A DNA stretch of 50,769 nt from a virus, in the IMG/VR virus record IMGVR_UViG_3300046820_001078, positions 1 to 50,769 of that record; one strand, written 5' to 3'. The translations under genes were made by a program, and so were the position numbers. Positions 22,023 to 30,494 of the stretch are shown here, piece after piece (positions within the stretch are counted from its first letter, which is position 1; the number at the start of each line of letters is the position of its first letter). Under the pieces are notes generated by a model. That model worked only from the letters and a program-made list of their open reading frames with translations. It was not told the origin of the DNA and made no database searches.

Positions 22023-22116
22023 TGCGCTTTATCCTTTTGTCTAATTGATCTATAAATAGACCAAGGGGATACCCGATTGATAAACCCACCACAAATCCAA
22101 ATATAAAAGTTGTCAT
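22012..22116 (-). CDS. 34-residue membrane peptide
   Basis: Found by reading the gap. The ATG at 22116 follows the upstream stop directly (TAAATG). The product is one membrane helix (TFIFGFVVGLSIGYPLGLFI) followed by a basic tail (DKRIKRNGR). It overlaps the next gene by 11 bases. The membrane topology is N-out/C-in by the positive-inside rule. Function unknown. Confidence 0.6.
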   Translation of the reverse strand: MTTFIFGFVVGLSIGYPLGLFIDQLDKRIKRNGR

Positions 22117-22920
22117 TTAAAAAACTAACCTCCATATATCATTGCACTTAACTCCAAAAATCTGCATAGTTATTCTCCTATCTGTATTTAATGTGTTGTG
22201 TGAATAGCCAACCGCATGGTATATTCCACAGTAATGCCAAAACATTCCGCCAGGATAATAATCTATTATTTCTGGGATTGGATTGAGTATTTTATTTTTT
22301 AAAACCTCAGAATTGTGCTCATTTGAATTAAAGTCAAGCATCTTGCAGTGCTTAGCGTAGTCACTGTTTGAGTAAAATCCAATGTCTGGCTGGTCCCATA
22401 TCATAATTCCAGCTCCACTTTTTGGCAATTCAATAGCCAATGTTATTGCAAATGAATCTGTTGCCCCTCCCAAAGAGTCCCACTTATAATTTAAATGTTT
22501 TAATAAGCTGTCACGATGAATTGTTGCAGCTCCACCAACATCGCCATATGGGGATAACGAGCCATCTGCATTTCCATCGGTGTCTCCAAATATATAAAAT
22601 CCTGGCAAAGGAACATCATCAATCAATTCACAGGGCCCAAACATCTCGGTTACTTTTTTCTCTATGATTTCATAAAGGTATTTAAAGTTATCTAGCAGGA
22701 TTTTATTATTATTATTAAATAAATCTATTCGCTCCTGATTTATTACTTCGTCTTCTGGCGGTATTTCTAAATGCGACACAGCTCCCAATGTGTAAAACGA
22801 ATGCCTACTGTTATCTGGCCCACGCTTAATCCATTTATCAGACAATGAGTCAATTATACCTATTGTCTTTTCTACCTCTTCTTTAGTTAAAAGGCTTAAG
22901 TAACCATATCTACTTGACAT
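22117..22920 (-). CDS. 2OG-Fe(II) oxygenase-like protein
   Basis: 267 residues. His135-x-Asp137 in AATIHRDSLL, a distal His235 in GIYHAVGYS and Arg248/249 in DRRITMQ form a complete putative metal and 2-oxoglutarate site. PGGMFWHYCG is the strand before the distal His. A Gly/Asp-rich loop (FGDTDGNADGS) before the HxD is unusual. It lies three bases after the DUF6065-like gene and is one of two oxygenases within 2.7 kb. The substrate is unknown. Confidence 0.75.
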   Translation of the reverse strand: MSSRYGYLSLLTKEEVEKTIGIIDSLSDKWIKRGPDNSRHSFYTLGAVSHLEIPPEDEVINQERIDLFNNNNKILLDNFKYLYEIIEKKVTEMFGPCELIDDVPLPGFYIFGDTDGNADGSLSPYGDVGGAATIHRDSLLKHLNYKWDSLGGATDSFAITLAIELPKSGAGIMIWDQPDIGFYSNSDYAKHCKMLDFNSNEHNSEVLKNKILNPIPEIIDYYPGGMFWHYCGIYHAVGYSHNTLNTDRRITMQIFGVKCNDIWRLVF

Positions 22921-22923
22921 GAG

Positions 22924-23619
22924 TTATTCTTTTTCTTTTTCATAAACTACGTTTAGGTTAATGCTATCGACTTCGTGTTTTCCAATAACTTCTCCCTTAT
23001 GGTTAATCCCCTTTTTATACATTCTTGGCCTGATGCCTTGAGCATTCAATCCCTTTAAATAAGTTATATACTCATAGCTATCCTGAACTCTTTCGAAAGG
23101 CACAAATGAATCCTTCATGGTCACTACTGAATCTTGAATTGATCCTAAAGATATAGGGAGTATGCAAGCAATGTTTGTTCCAGCTGGAATAAAATATTCT
23201 TTGTTTGGGGTATCAATCTTCCAAACAACAGAAAAGGTTCCAGTAAAAACTGATGTAGACAATATTGTACTAAGCACTTGTGCGCCCTCCATGCTTTCAT
23301 TTGGAACTGGCATTGTAACTACACTTGTATTTTCATCAGTTCTAAAGATTAAATTGGTTATAAAAGTTACAGTGCCTTCTCCTCTGCCCACCCAAATACT
23401 ATCCTCTCCTATAACTCCACGTGCACCATTCATTCTCTCGCCATCCCAAATAAATGATATGTCGTGATCAAAATATATTCCGTAGCCAAGTGAGTTGGCC
23501 ATTACTATCGGATGGCAGTTATATGTTTGTGGATGCATCCAATCTCTCTTAATAGATAGTGGCCTAATTTTTGCGGTAGGCTTATCTTTATTATCTACGT
23601 AAACATCTAGGTTATACAT
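22924..23619 (-). CDS. DUF6065-like beta protein
   Basis: 231 residues. NCHPIVMANSLGYGIYF, ISFIWDGERM and a middle part with VVWKIDTPNKEYFIPAGTNIACILPIS resemble the DUF6065 family as I remember it, a beta-rich family of unknown role often found with modification genes. No catalytic triad is obvious. It is packed between two 2OG oxygenases with a 3-base gap and an 8-base overlap, suggesting a joint function. Confidence 0.62.
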   Translation of the reverse strand: MYNLDVYVDNKDKPTAKIRPLSIKRDWMHPQTYNCHPIVMANSLGYGIYFDHDISFIWDGERMNGARGVIGEDSIWVGRGEGTVTFITNLIFRTDENTSVVTMPVPNESMEGAQVLSTILSTSVFTGTFSVVWKIDTPNKEYFIPAGTNIACILPISLGSIQDSVVTMKDSFVPFERVQDSYEYITYLKGLNAQGIRPRMYKKGINHKGEVIGKHEVDSINLNVVYEKEKE

Positions 23620-23917
23620 TATTTTTCTCCCAACATTCTATTAATTCTTCTAAAATTGCCCATTCTATTATACCAAGCCTAACTTTGGATTCAGACCCAA
23701 TAATAATTTTTAATGCTGGATGCATATCTCTATTTACTTTAAAGGTGTCTGTGCATATCTTTGACCACACTTCTTTGTTTAATGTAAACGTTGAACCTGC
23801 CTCTTTATAGTCTACCAAGAATTGATTCCACTGTGCGTCACCCTTTTGGTAATCTCCTCTGCCACTATTTTTTTGAGCCTTAGCTCCATCTCTTTTTACT
23901 TCAGATCTTTCCGACAT
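23612..23917 (-). CDS. Small hypothetical, possible PD-(D/E)XK-like nuclease
   Basis: 101 residues. The basic N-terminus is followed by GRGDYQKGDAQW and FLVDYKEAGSTFTL, where V-D-Y-K could be the D-x-K of a minimal PD-(D/E)XK core, then a helix and a beta strand (ALKIIIGSESKVRLGIIEW). This recalls small phage endonucleases, but the family is not certain. It overlaps the DUF6065-like gene by 8 bases. Confidence 0.6.
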   Translation of the reverse strand: MSERSEVKRDGAKAQKNSGRGDYQKGDAQWNQFLVDYKEAGSTFTLNKEVWSKICTDTFKVNRDMHPALKIIIGSESKVRLGIIEWAILEELIECWEKNNV

Positions 23918-23920
23918 ACA

Positions 23921-24766
23921 CTATCCTTTTACTTCTATAATGTTAGCTGGGATAGATAGTTTAATTATCTGAAGATCCTTTTCTATATAAGATTCTTCTG
24001 TAGCAATATCTTTTAGCAAAGATTCGTTGATGTCTAAAGCATATTTATTTTTCCACTCAAAGTCTGGGTGAACCTCATAATCAATAAATGCTCTTAAAAA
24101 ATATCTATCTGAATTTTTAAATGGCTTCACACCATGATAAAACGGTTCGGTAGATGGCATTATTACTGCATCTCCAGGATGTGGCTTATACATATAGGTA
24201 TTATTAGATACAGAATCATAGACGCATATCTCTCCACCTTCGTATTCATTATTCAAATAAAAGTTAACGGTAGCAACATGCCTATCTCTTTTTGTTTCTT
24301 TTGGTATCGGGAACTCGTCAACATGATACTCCATCATTAAGTTTTTATGCTGAACTTTGGCTGCCATGTCTACGTCATACCTAAAATAATCAATCCAATA
24401 TCTTTTATTCGTGTCAGATAGATCATCCCAGTTTTCTATAAAAGATGGCCATATGCCTTTATCTTCTCTAAATTCATTTAGGTAATCTTCCCTTATAAAC
24501 TTCATACAATCAAGTACCTCTAGGACATACTCTTTTTCAAGTGCTAGTTCTTTGTCGTCTTTTGGATCTATCTGATCTAGGCGTATAGGGTTAGATACCT
24601 TTCTAAAGCCTTGCTCATACCATGCGTTCCAATTAGTAAAGAAAGATATTGGCCTGTCATTTTTCATAAGATCAATAATTTCTTTACTATGCTTAAATAT
24701 ATTTCTATATACAACAATTTGTGGCGCTATAACAATCTTTTTAACAGTGCTAAAGTCTGTGCTCAT
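23921..24766 (-). CDS. 2OG-Fe(II) oxygenase
   Basis: 281 residues from the ATG at 24766, which lies one base after the upstream stop; an in-frame ATG at 24799 would overlap that gene. His148-x-Asp150 in EYHVDEFPIP, EGGEICVY, PHPGDAVIMPS, distal His211 in FYHGVKP and Arg221 in DRYFLRAF make a complete prolyl-hydroxylase-type site. The N-terminal 140 residues are helical and family-specific. It is the third oxygenase in the window and lies close to RecA. The substrate is unknown; nucleobase or protein hydroxylation are both possible. Confidence 0.85.
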   Translation of the reverse strand: MSTDFSTVKKIVIAPQIVVYRNIFKHSKEIIDLMKNDRPISFFTNWNAWYEQGFRKVSNPIRLDQIDPKDDKELALEKEYVLEVLDCMKFIREDYLNEFREDKGIWPSFIENWDDLSDTNKRYWIDYFRYDVDMAAKVQHKNLMMEYHVDEFPIPKETKRDRHVATVNFYLNNEYEGGEICVYDSVSNNTYMYKPHPGDAVIMPSTEPFYHGVKPFKNSDRYFLRAFIDYEVHPDFEWKNKYALDINESLLKDIATEESYIEKDLQIIKLSIPANIIEVKG

Positions 24767-24767
24767 T

Positions 24768-24956
24768 TTATCCCACCTTAACTTCGTTTGAGTGCCCATC
24801 TGGACACTCCCATGCTAAAGTCATTGATTCAGGATCCCAAAAAGCTTCTTCAGCATTTAAATCACATTTAGAGCATGGCTTTACGCCATGTATTGCTTCT
24901 AAGTTTTTCTTACTAACCGCTTGTGGCTTGTTGATAAACTCATTGAGATTTGGCAT
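24768..24956 (-). CDS. Small zinc-ribbon protein
   Basis: 62 residues with CSKC and a later C-P-D-G-H, giving a CxxC...CxxxH zinc site around LNAEEAFWDPESMTLAWE. It overlaps the RecA gene end by 17 bases and is followed directly by the oxygenase gene. Function unknown. Confidence 0.72.
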   Translation of the reverse strand: MPNLNEFINKPQAVSKKNLEAIHGVKPCSKCDLNAEEAFWDPESMTLAWECPDGHSNEVKVG

Positions 24957-25947
24957 TTATTTCCTCAATTAGGGCTCCAGCTACTTCTGGATTTTCTCTA
25001 AGGTATGCTACTGCTTTAGCTCTTCCCTGAAACCGCTCTTTGTTAATGGTATACCATGCTCCGCCTTTTTCAACAAGGCCATACATTTCTGCAACATCTA
25101 GAGTTTCGCCAATGCGATCAACTCCTAAAGATTCTCCTTGGTAATAGAAGTCGTATTGTCCTGAAAGATTAGGGGGGCCGAGTTTGTTGTAATCAATAAT
25201 CCAATTGACTGGCCTGCCAACTCTTTGTTCAATGATCTTGTCACCAACCGCAACGCCCGCTTTAATCGCATTAGCTTCAGCTTCCGAAGACCATAACTTA
25301 ATGACGGTGGAAGAGAAGAACTTAACTGCCATTCCTCCTGTCGGGATATGGGAGGCATGCATAGATCCAAATTGATTTCTTTGCTGTGAGATGAGAACCA
25401 GTAGTGTATTTTTGTTTGCATAGTTTAACATTTTGACTGCATGAGTCATATCCTTTGCTTCTGCTCCGATTTGCTTAGTGTCTTGCAAATCCTTCATTTC
25501 ATTTCCATCTTTTTCAAAATATATACCTGGTAGAAGTGCTGAGATTGAATCAACAACAATTACATCTACGCCAGCTTCCATTAGCTTTACGCCAACGTCT
25601 ACCATATCATTGACTGTCTTAGCCTGAGAATAAATAAGGGAAGAGGAATCTACTCCAAGTTGCTCTGCCCAAGATTGATCATAGGAAGCCTCTGCATCAA
25701 TCCAAGCGCATGTCTTACCCTCTTGTTGTGCAAGTGCTATCATCTGTAGACAGAAAGAAGATTTTCCTGCTGACTTATTCCCCCAGACAAGGACCTGTCT
25801 ACCGTATCCCAGACCGCCCTTCAAGGCAACATTTAATCCGATACTTGGAGTTAGCTGCTTATGAACTTGAACGTTTTGTGCTGACTGGACTCTTGCACGT
25901 GTCTTTGGGTCTAACTTGGCCATTATGTCTTCTAATGAAATAGTCAT
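24940..25947 (-). CDS. recA: RecA recombinase
   Basis: 335 residues, near the bacterial length. Walker A GNKSAGKSS begins at residue 56, VIVVDSISALLP is Walker B, and ISQQRNQFG with PTGGMAVKFFSS are the L1/L2-type DNA-binding loop regions. The C-terminal domain (LVEKGGAWYTINKERFQGRAKAVAYLRENP) is present but lacks the acidic tail. It catalyses strand exchange for phage recombination and repair with the Cas4-like nuclease and RuvC-like resolvase. A promoter TTCACA-17-TATACT lies upstream, with a short leader and a purine-rich ribosome site. Confidence 0.95.
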   Translation of the reverse strand: MTISLEDIMAKLDPKTRARVQSAQNVQVHKQLTPSIGLNVALKGGLGYGRQVLVWGNKSAGKSSFCLQMIALAQQEGKTCAWIDAEASYDQSWAEQLGVDSSSLIYSQAKTVNDMVDVGVKLMEAGVDVIVVDSISALLPGIYFEKDGNEMKDLQDTKQIGAEAKDMTHAVKMLNYANKNTLLVLISQQRNQFGSMHASHIPTGGMAVKFFSSTVIKLWSSEAEANAIKAGVAVGDKIIEQRVGRPVNWIIDYNKLGPPNLSGQYDFYYQGESLGVDRIGETLDVAEMYGLVEKGGAWYTINKERFQGRAKAVAYLRENPEVAGALIEEINAKSQ

Positions 25948-25970
25948 ATATACTCTTTCTTCTCTCTACT

Positions 25971-25999
25971 AGTATACCATTTAAATTAATGGTTGTGAA
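25971..25999 (-). promoter_or_regulatory. Promoter of recA
   Basis: TTCACA at 25994-25999, a 17-base spacer and TATACT at 25971-25976. The leader is about 17 bases with AGAGAAGAAAGAG as ribosome site, so unlike the leaderless genes this one has a short leader. Confidence 0.7.
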
Positions 26000-26010
26000 G
26001 CTTTCTTTAA

Positions 26011-26208
26011 TTAATCTTTTTGCTTTAGCTTAAATAAGAATGTCTGATCTTCTTCATTGTAATCTACCTGAAGCTCTTTATCCTCATTGGTGGCATTTAA
26101 AAAACTTGAAACTGGTAATGATATCTCACCAATTTTTTCGATTGTAGCCACAAGAATTTTAGCAATATTTAGCTGTGCATACACATCTTCAATCTTTACG
26201 TCGCTCAT
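26011..26208 (-). CDS. Small acidic hypothetical protein
   Basis: 65 residues, acidic, with a beta-rich C-terminus (KELQVDYNEEDQTFLFKLKQ). It overlaps the DnaE stop by four bases. No family is recognised; position suggests a replication accessory. Confidence 0.65.
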   Translation of the reverse strand: MSDVKIEDVYAQLNIAKILVATIEKIGEISLPVSSFLNATNEDKELQVDYNEEDQTFLFKLKQKD

Positions 26209-29200
26209 TTTATTTCCTTTACATTCATAGTTCCATCATCTAGTTTTGATAGAACAACCTTACACTTCATTCCCTCACGCATTTTTGCAAGTGTCATCTT
26301 ATACATAGTTGGGAAAGCAATGGCTCTGGTGAGCTCTTTGTTCCTATTAGACAATACTATGTGGCTCATGGTCTTGCCAGCTTTTGTTACATATGGCGTA
26401 AAGTTTACAACCATATACTCATCTTCTTCTAGATCATATTCTTTACGATATAGGTAGTCGACAAACATATCGTTTGAAGATGGATCTATATCTGAAACCT
26501 TAATATATCTTGCAATTCTGTTATCTCCTACAAGAATGAAATACATCTGCCCTACTTCAATTTGCGTTTGCTCATTATGGAAAAGTCCTATTGAACCAGT
26601 CTCATCTACAATCTCTACTCTTGCCCACCCAGTTCCACGCTTAATTCCCTTAACCATTCCAAACATAACAAACGAGCCTAGGTCATCAAACTCTTCAATA
26701 GGTCTAGCCTGCGCTTTTACTCTTGGCGGGATTCCTTCTAGGTTAAATGTTGGTATGCCTAGATACTCATAGTAATTATCTTTTTCATTTCCGTTTCTTG
26801 GATTATCTTTAAATGCTGCTGCACCAATTGCATTGAGTGAACTTATAGCTCTGCTATTAATTCCGCTGCCCTTAGAGGAAGCAATAGAAATAAAATGATC
26901 GTAATTGGTATACGGTCTGTTATCAATAATCTTATTTGCAATGTTGTCGGATATAAACTTTACTTCAGACAATCCAAATCGAATGGCGTTTTCCTGAAGA
27001 GAAAAGTCAAGGCCCGACTCGTTGATATGTGGTAGCAAAACCTTAAGTCCTAGACGCTTGGCCTCAATTAAATATTCGGTCCTAGCATCTTTATCATTTT
27101 CATTTTTAAGAATCGAAAACATGAACTCAAGTGGATAATAAAACTTAAGCCAAGCAGTATAATAACTGAGCATAGAGTAAGCAACAGCATGGGAGCGGTT
27201 AAAAGAATAACCAGCATGAGCTTCAAAGTCATGCCAAAGTGCCTCCGCTTTTTTCTTAGTAATGTGCTCTGAAGCCCCAGCAACAAACCTATCCTTGAAC
27301 TGGTCAAACTCTTTTGCATCTTTTTTCTTTCCAATAATCTTGCGGACCTTATCAGCCTCTGCCCAAGTCATACCACCCAAGTGTACGCATGCCTGCATAA
27401 CTTGCTCTTGATATATAATAACACCATAAGTATTCTCGGTAAAGGGCCTCATGATTGTGTGCATGTAATCTACGGCTTCGTTACCCTGCTTACGCTTAAT
27501 ATATGCTGCTCCAACAGTATTCATGGCTCCTGGTCTTACCAGTGCGTTAGATGCAACTAAATCTTCAAACTTATCAGTTCCCATTTTAATAAGAAGATTT
27601 GTATATGGAGTTGCTTCTGCCTGGAAGACCCCCTTAGTAAATCCTTCACTGAGCATCTTATAAACTTCTGGATCATCAAGCTTTAAATCTGACAACACAA
27701 TATCTTTACCAGTTCTAGACTTAATTGATTTAAGAGTATCAGAGATAACAGATAGTGTCTTAAGTCCTAGTGCATCTAGTTTAATAAGACCAATGTCAGC
27801 AACAGTATCCATGTCATATGCAACAACAGGAATTCTTCCAGAAACTTTGTCTTGTGCATCTTCTCTAGATTCAACTGGTGCAAACTTTCGTAAATCATCT
27901 TTTGCAACTACTACTCCAGCAGCATGTACACCAACAGATCTAATTCTTCCACGCAACCTGTCTGCAAGCCAGACTACCTCTGGGTATTTTGCTCTAAATT
28001 CTTTTGTATTAGGAGAAGAAATAAAGTCTTCAAACGTGTCGATTGACTTCATGGCACGGTTAACCTCTTGAAGTGGAACCATAAAAATTCTTGCAGCATC
28101 ACGAATCACACCCTTATCTTTAAAATAAGTGTATGTCGAAATAGAAGCTACGTGCTTAAACTTCTTCTTAAGGTATTCTTTTACTTCTTTTCTGCGACGA
28201 TCCTCAAAGTCAGTATCGATATCGGGGAAGTCATTTCTTTCTGGGTTAATAAATCTAAAGAACAATAGGTCATATTTGATTGGGTCTACATCTGTAATGC
28301 CCAGCGAATAGCATACAAGGGAGCCAGCAGCAGAGCCACGACCAGGACCAACACGAATGTCATTGTTTTTAGCCCAATCAATCATGTCTGCAATAACTAA
28401 AAAGTATGATGCAAAACTTTTAGAGGCAATGACAGAAAGCTCTTCTTCAACTCTATCAATATAAGTTTGATTATCTGAGAACCCAAGCTTATCTAATCCA
28501 GCATAAGCCATCTCACGAAGCTTATCATCAGCATCTGTTTTAGGAACTGGAAGAAGGTCAAGTCCTTGGTGAAAATCATACTCTGCAATTTTATTTTCAA
28601 TCTCTAAAGTATTCTCATAAATATCCGTACGAGTAATCCCAGCCTTATTAAAGTCTGCCTCAATCTCTTCTCTGGATTGAATAAATAAGTTGTAGTCTTG
28701 AAATGAAATTCTACGATCTGGATACAGATAATTAAATCGTTCCATCATATCTTTAATATTGCGTGACATCTCAAAGTCTGAGTCTTTGTCAATTTTAGGG
28801 GATGTAGATAGGATCAGCAGTGCTTCTTCTAGGATTCTATCTTCTTCTTTAGCAAAGTGTGCATCGCCAGTTGCCACCGCTTTAATTCCGAGTTTATCTG
28901 CTAATTCTAAAAGGGCGGAGTTGATCTCCACAGGGTTATGTGATTGCACTTCCACGTAAAAATCTTGTCCGAAAGTTTTCTTAAAGCCTTTGAGAAGAAG
29001 TTCAGCCTCCTCCATGTTACCTTTATCGATAGCCTTAGTAATGAGTCCATTAAGACATCCGCTGAGAACGATAATACCTTCGCTATAATCATTTAAAACC
29101 TCTCTGTCAATACGTGGCTTGTGATAAAAGCCTTCGTTCCAAGCAAGCTCCTGAAGGATATTGATATTCTCCAACCCCTTTTTATTTTTCGCTAGCAAAA

Positions 29201-29474
29201 TAATATGGTTGTAGGCCTGAATAGATTTATCTGTTTTAGATGATCTATCAAACCTATCGGTTGGAGAAATGTACGCCTCAACACCAAGAATGGGCTTAAT
29301 GCCTGTTTCCTTTGCGGCAATCTGCATATCTCTGTGTGACGAGAGAGTACCATGGTCTGTGATTGCAATCGCAGTTTGTCCAGCATCTAACGCTGCTTGA
29401 CATAATTCTTTTGGTGAATTTAGTCCATCCATTAATGAATAATATGAATGAACATGTAGGTGTGTAAAACTCAT
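26205..29474 (-). CDS. dnaE: DNA polymerase III alpha subunit (DnaE type)
   Basis: 1089 residues from the ATG at 29474, which shares a base with the upstream stop (TAATG). The N-terminal PHP domain keeps its metal ligands: HLHVHS, ITDHGTL, GVEAYIS and GDAHFAKE. The palm has GPGRGSAAGSLVCY and the catalytic acids in FPDIDTDFEDRR. The fingers/thumb and a C-terminal OB fold (VFGMVKGIKRGTGWARVEI) follow. It lacks the extended tau-binding end of E. coli DnaE. This is the phage replicase. The intact PHP site may give 3'-5' proofreading. No sliding clamp or exonuclease gene is in the window, so it may borrow the host clamp. Confidence 0.95.
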   Translation of the reverse strand: MSFTHLHVHSYYSLMDGLNSPKELCQAALDAGQTAIAITDHGTLSSHRDMQIAAKETGIKPILGVEAYISPTDRFDRSSKTDKSIQAYNHIILLAKNKKGLENINILQELAWNEGFYHKPRIDREVLNDYSEGIIVLSGCLNGLITKAIDKGNMEEAELLLKGFKKTFGQDFYVEVQSHNPVEINSALLELADKLGIKAVATGDAHFAKEEDRILEEALLILSTSPKIDKDSDFEMSRNIKDMMERFNYLYPDRRISFQDYNLFIQSREEIEADFNKAGITRTDIYENTLEIENKIAEYDFHQGLDLLPVPKTDADDKLREMAYAGLDKLGFSDNQTYIDRVEEELSVIASKSFASYFLVIADMIDWAKNNDIRVGPGRGSAAGSLVCYSLGITDVDPIKYDLLFFRFINPERNDFPDIDTDFEDRRRKEVKEYLKKKFKHVASISTYTYFKDKGVIRDAARIFMVPLQEVNRAMKSIDTFEDFISSPNTKEFRAKYPEVVWLADRLRGRIRSVGVHAAGVVVAKDDLRKFAPVESREDAQDKVSGRIPVVAYDMDTVADIGLIKLDALGLKTLSVISDTLKSIKSRTGKDIVLSDLKLDDPEVYKMLSEGFTKGVFQAEATPYTNLLIKMGTDKFEDLVASNALVRPGAMNTVGAAYIKRKQGNEAVDYMHTIMRPFTENTYGVIIYQEQVMQACVHLGGMTWAEADKVRKIIGKKKDAKEFDQFKDRFVAGASEHITKKKAEALWHDFEAHAGYSFNRSHAVAYSMLSYYTAWLKFYYPLEFMFSILKNENDKDARTEYLIEAKRLGLKVLLPHINESGLDFSLQENAIRFGLSEVKFISDNIANKIIDNRPYTNYDHFISIASSKGSGINSRAISSLNAIGAAAFKDNPRNGNEKDNYYEYLGIPTFNLEGIPPRVKAQARPIEEFDDLGSFVMFGMVKGIKRGTGWARVEIVDETGSIGLFHNEQTQIEVGQMYFILVGDNRIARYIKVSDIDPSSNDMFVDYLYRKEYDLEEDEYMVVNFTPYVTKAGKTMSHIVLSNRNKELTRAIAFPTMYKMTLAKMREGMKCKVVLSKLDDGTMNVKEIK

Positions 29475-29680
29475 TAGTATCCGCCTAGACATTCGTTTCT
29501 TGTATGATAAAGTCTAATCTTTGTCATTGTTTTTCTATTTGGTGCGTATAATTCTTCTCCGCAACATGCGGCTTTTAAATGCCATTCTTTTGCAAAGAAG
29601 TCATACACCATTCCCTTATAGTCTTTATACTTATTAGCAACAAAAGTATCAAATGGGTCTGGTATTTCGTATGAGATCAT
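29474..29680 (-). CDS. Small Cys-containing protein preceding the polymerase
   Basis: 68 residues with a CCGEEL and a later Cys at NECLGGY, possibly a partial metal site. A basic patch (NRKTMTKIRLYHTR) follows. It heads the polymerase operon, with a promoter that ends six bases before its ATG and whose -35 lies within the preceding terminator hairpin. Function unknown. Confidence 0.68.
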   Translation of the reverse strand: MISYEIPDPFDTFVANKYKDYKGMVYDFFAKEWHLKAACCGEELYAPNRKTMTKIRLYHTRNECLGGY

Positions 29681-29686
29681 TATGTT

Positions 29687-29715
29687 ATTCTACTAAATAA
29701 CACAGGGGCAGTCAA
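29687..29715 (-). promoter_or_regulatory. Promoter of the polymerase operon (leaderless)
   Basis: TTGACT at 29710-29715, a 17-base spacer and TAGAAT at 29687-29692. Six bases separate the -10 from the ATG at 29680. The -35 is within the distal arm and loop of the hairpin at 29703-29728. Confidence 0.75.
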
Positions 29716-29728
29716 TAGACTGCCCCTG
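29703..29728 (-). terminator. Hairpin terminator after the SSB-like gene
   Basis: An 11-bp perfect G+C-rich stem (CAGGGGCAGTC with its complement) closes a four-base loop, 11 bases after the SSB-like stop. It is followed by a short T-rich run (TGTTATTT) and not by a long U-tract. It may work in both directions, but all flanking genes are on the minus strand. Confidence 0.8.
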
Positions 29729-29739
29729 CATATAATTAG

Positions 29740-30417
29740 TTACCAGACTAGGCTGCTGTCTGAGTCTGAAGATGCGGCACTCTCTTGAGATCCGCCTTCT
29801 CCATTAAAGAATGCTTCTTGCTCTGTGTAAGGCAAGTCACGAATTGCTGTTGTTTCTAAGTCATACAGCTCAAGTGCTGATGAATCAAATGGTGCTTCAT
29901 CCTTAGCCAAAGGGATGATTGTGTAGCTTGTGTCTGTCTTTGTGCCAGTACGCTTAATGCGCCACATGAGATTAGTGATTGATCCCATTTCGCCTGCATA
30001 CTCAATTAGTGTTGGAGTGATAGTCTTCCCGCTTGAACCTTGAGAAAGAATTGCTACGTATGGCTCTTCTTTACCATCATCAATAAGTACGTTCATGTAA
30101 AGTCGTGAACGACCCTTCCATCCCGCCTTGTAATCCTTACGGTGTTGTTCGCAACCATAGCACTTGCCTTGATCTTCCATTGAACATAGTGCCTTGCGCT
30201 TATAGTCTTTAGGGTTAGTATGCTCTACGGCAATAAAACCCAAACCATTTTTTTCGTTGTACATCGGTGAGTCTGGATCTAGTTCTTGCAAGAATCGAAC
30301 TTTAACGCTCTCTGCATCTTCTAGCTTTGCCCAACGTGCCTTTGTTCCGTCACCTTCGCTGTATGAAGGCTTGTCCATTACTTGATTTAAGCCCTTTAGG
30401 CCTTTAACGATACCCAT
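29740..30417 (-). CDS. Single-stranded DNA-binding protein-like
   Basis: 225 residues. The middle has a zinc site (CSMEDQGKCYGCEQH) and beta strands typical of a gp32-like OB fold (RLYMNVLIDD, PYVAILSQG, SITNLMWRIKR, SYTIIPL). The C-terminus is an acidic Ser/Asp tail (SDSDSSLVW), as in SSB proteins that recruit partners. It lies between primase and polymerase. A promoter (TTGAAT-17-TATACT) precedes it with a leader of about 40 bases, a small GATGG/CCATC hairpin and an AAGGAG site, and a terminator follows, so it is a single-gene, highly expressed unit. The family is inferred from pattern and context. Confidence 0.7.
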   Translation of the reverse strand: MGIVKGLKGLNQVMDKPSYSEGDGTKARWAKLEDAESVKVRFLQELDPDSPMYNEKNGLGFIAVEHTNPKDYKRKALCSMEDQGKCYGCEQHRKDYKAGWKGRSRLYMNVLIDDGKEEPYVAILSQGSSGKTITPTLIEYAGEMGSITNLMWRIKRTGTKTDTSYTIIPLAKDEAPFDSSALELYDLETTAIRDLPYTEQEAFFNGEGGSQESAASSDSDSSLVW

Positions 30418-30465
30418 TGTATCTCCTTTTTATATAGTTGATGGTGTAAATCCATCTGTTGTTTT

Positions 30466-30494
30466 AGTATATCATATCCATGAGCGATATTCAA
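30466..30494 (-). promoter_or_regulatory. Promoter of the SSB-like gene
   Basis: TTGAAT at 30489-30494, a 17-base spacer and TATACT at 30466-30471. It lies in the end of the primase gene. The predicted leader has an AAGGAG site six bases before the ATG. Confidence 0.68.
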
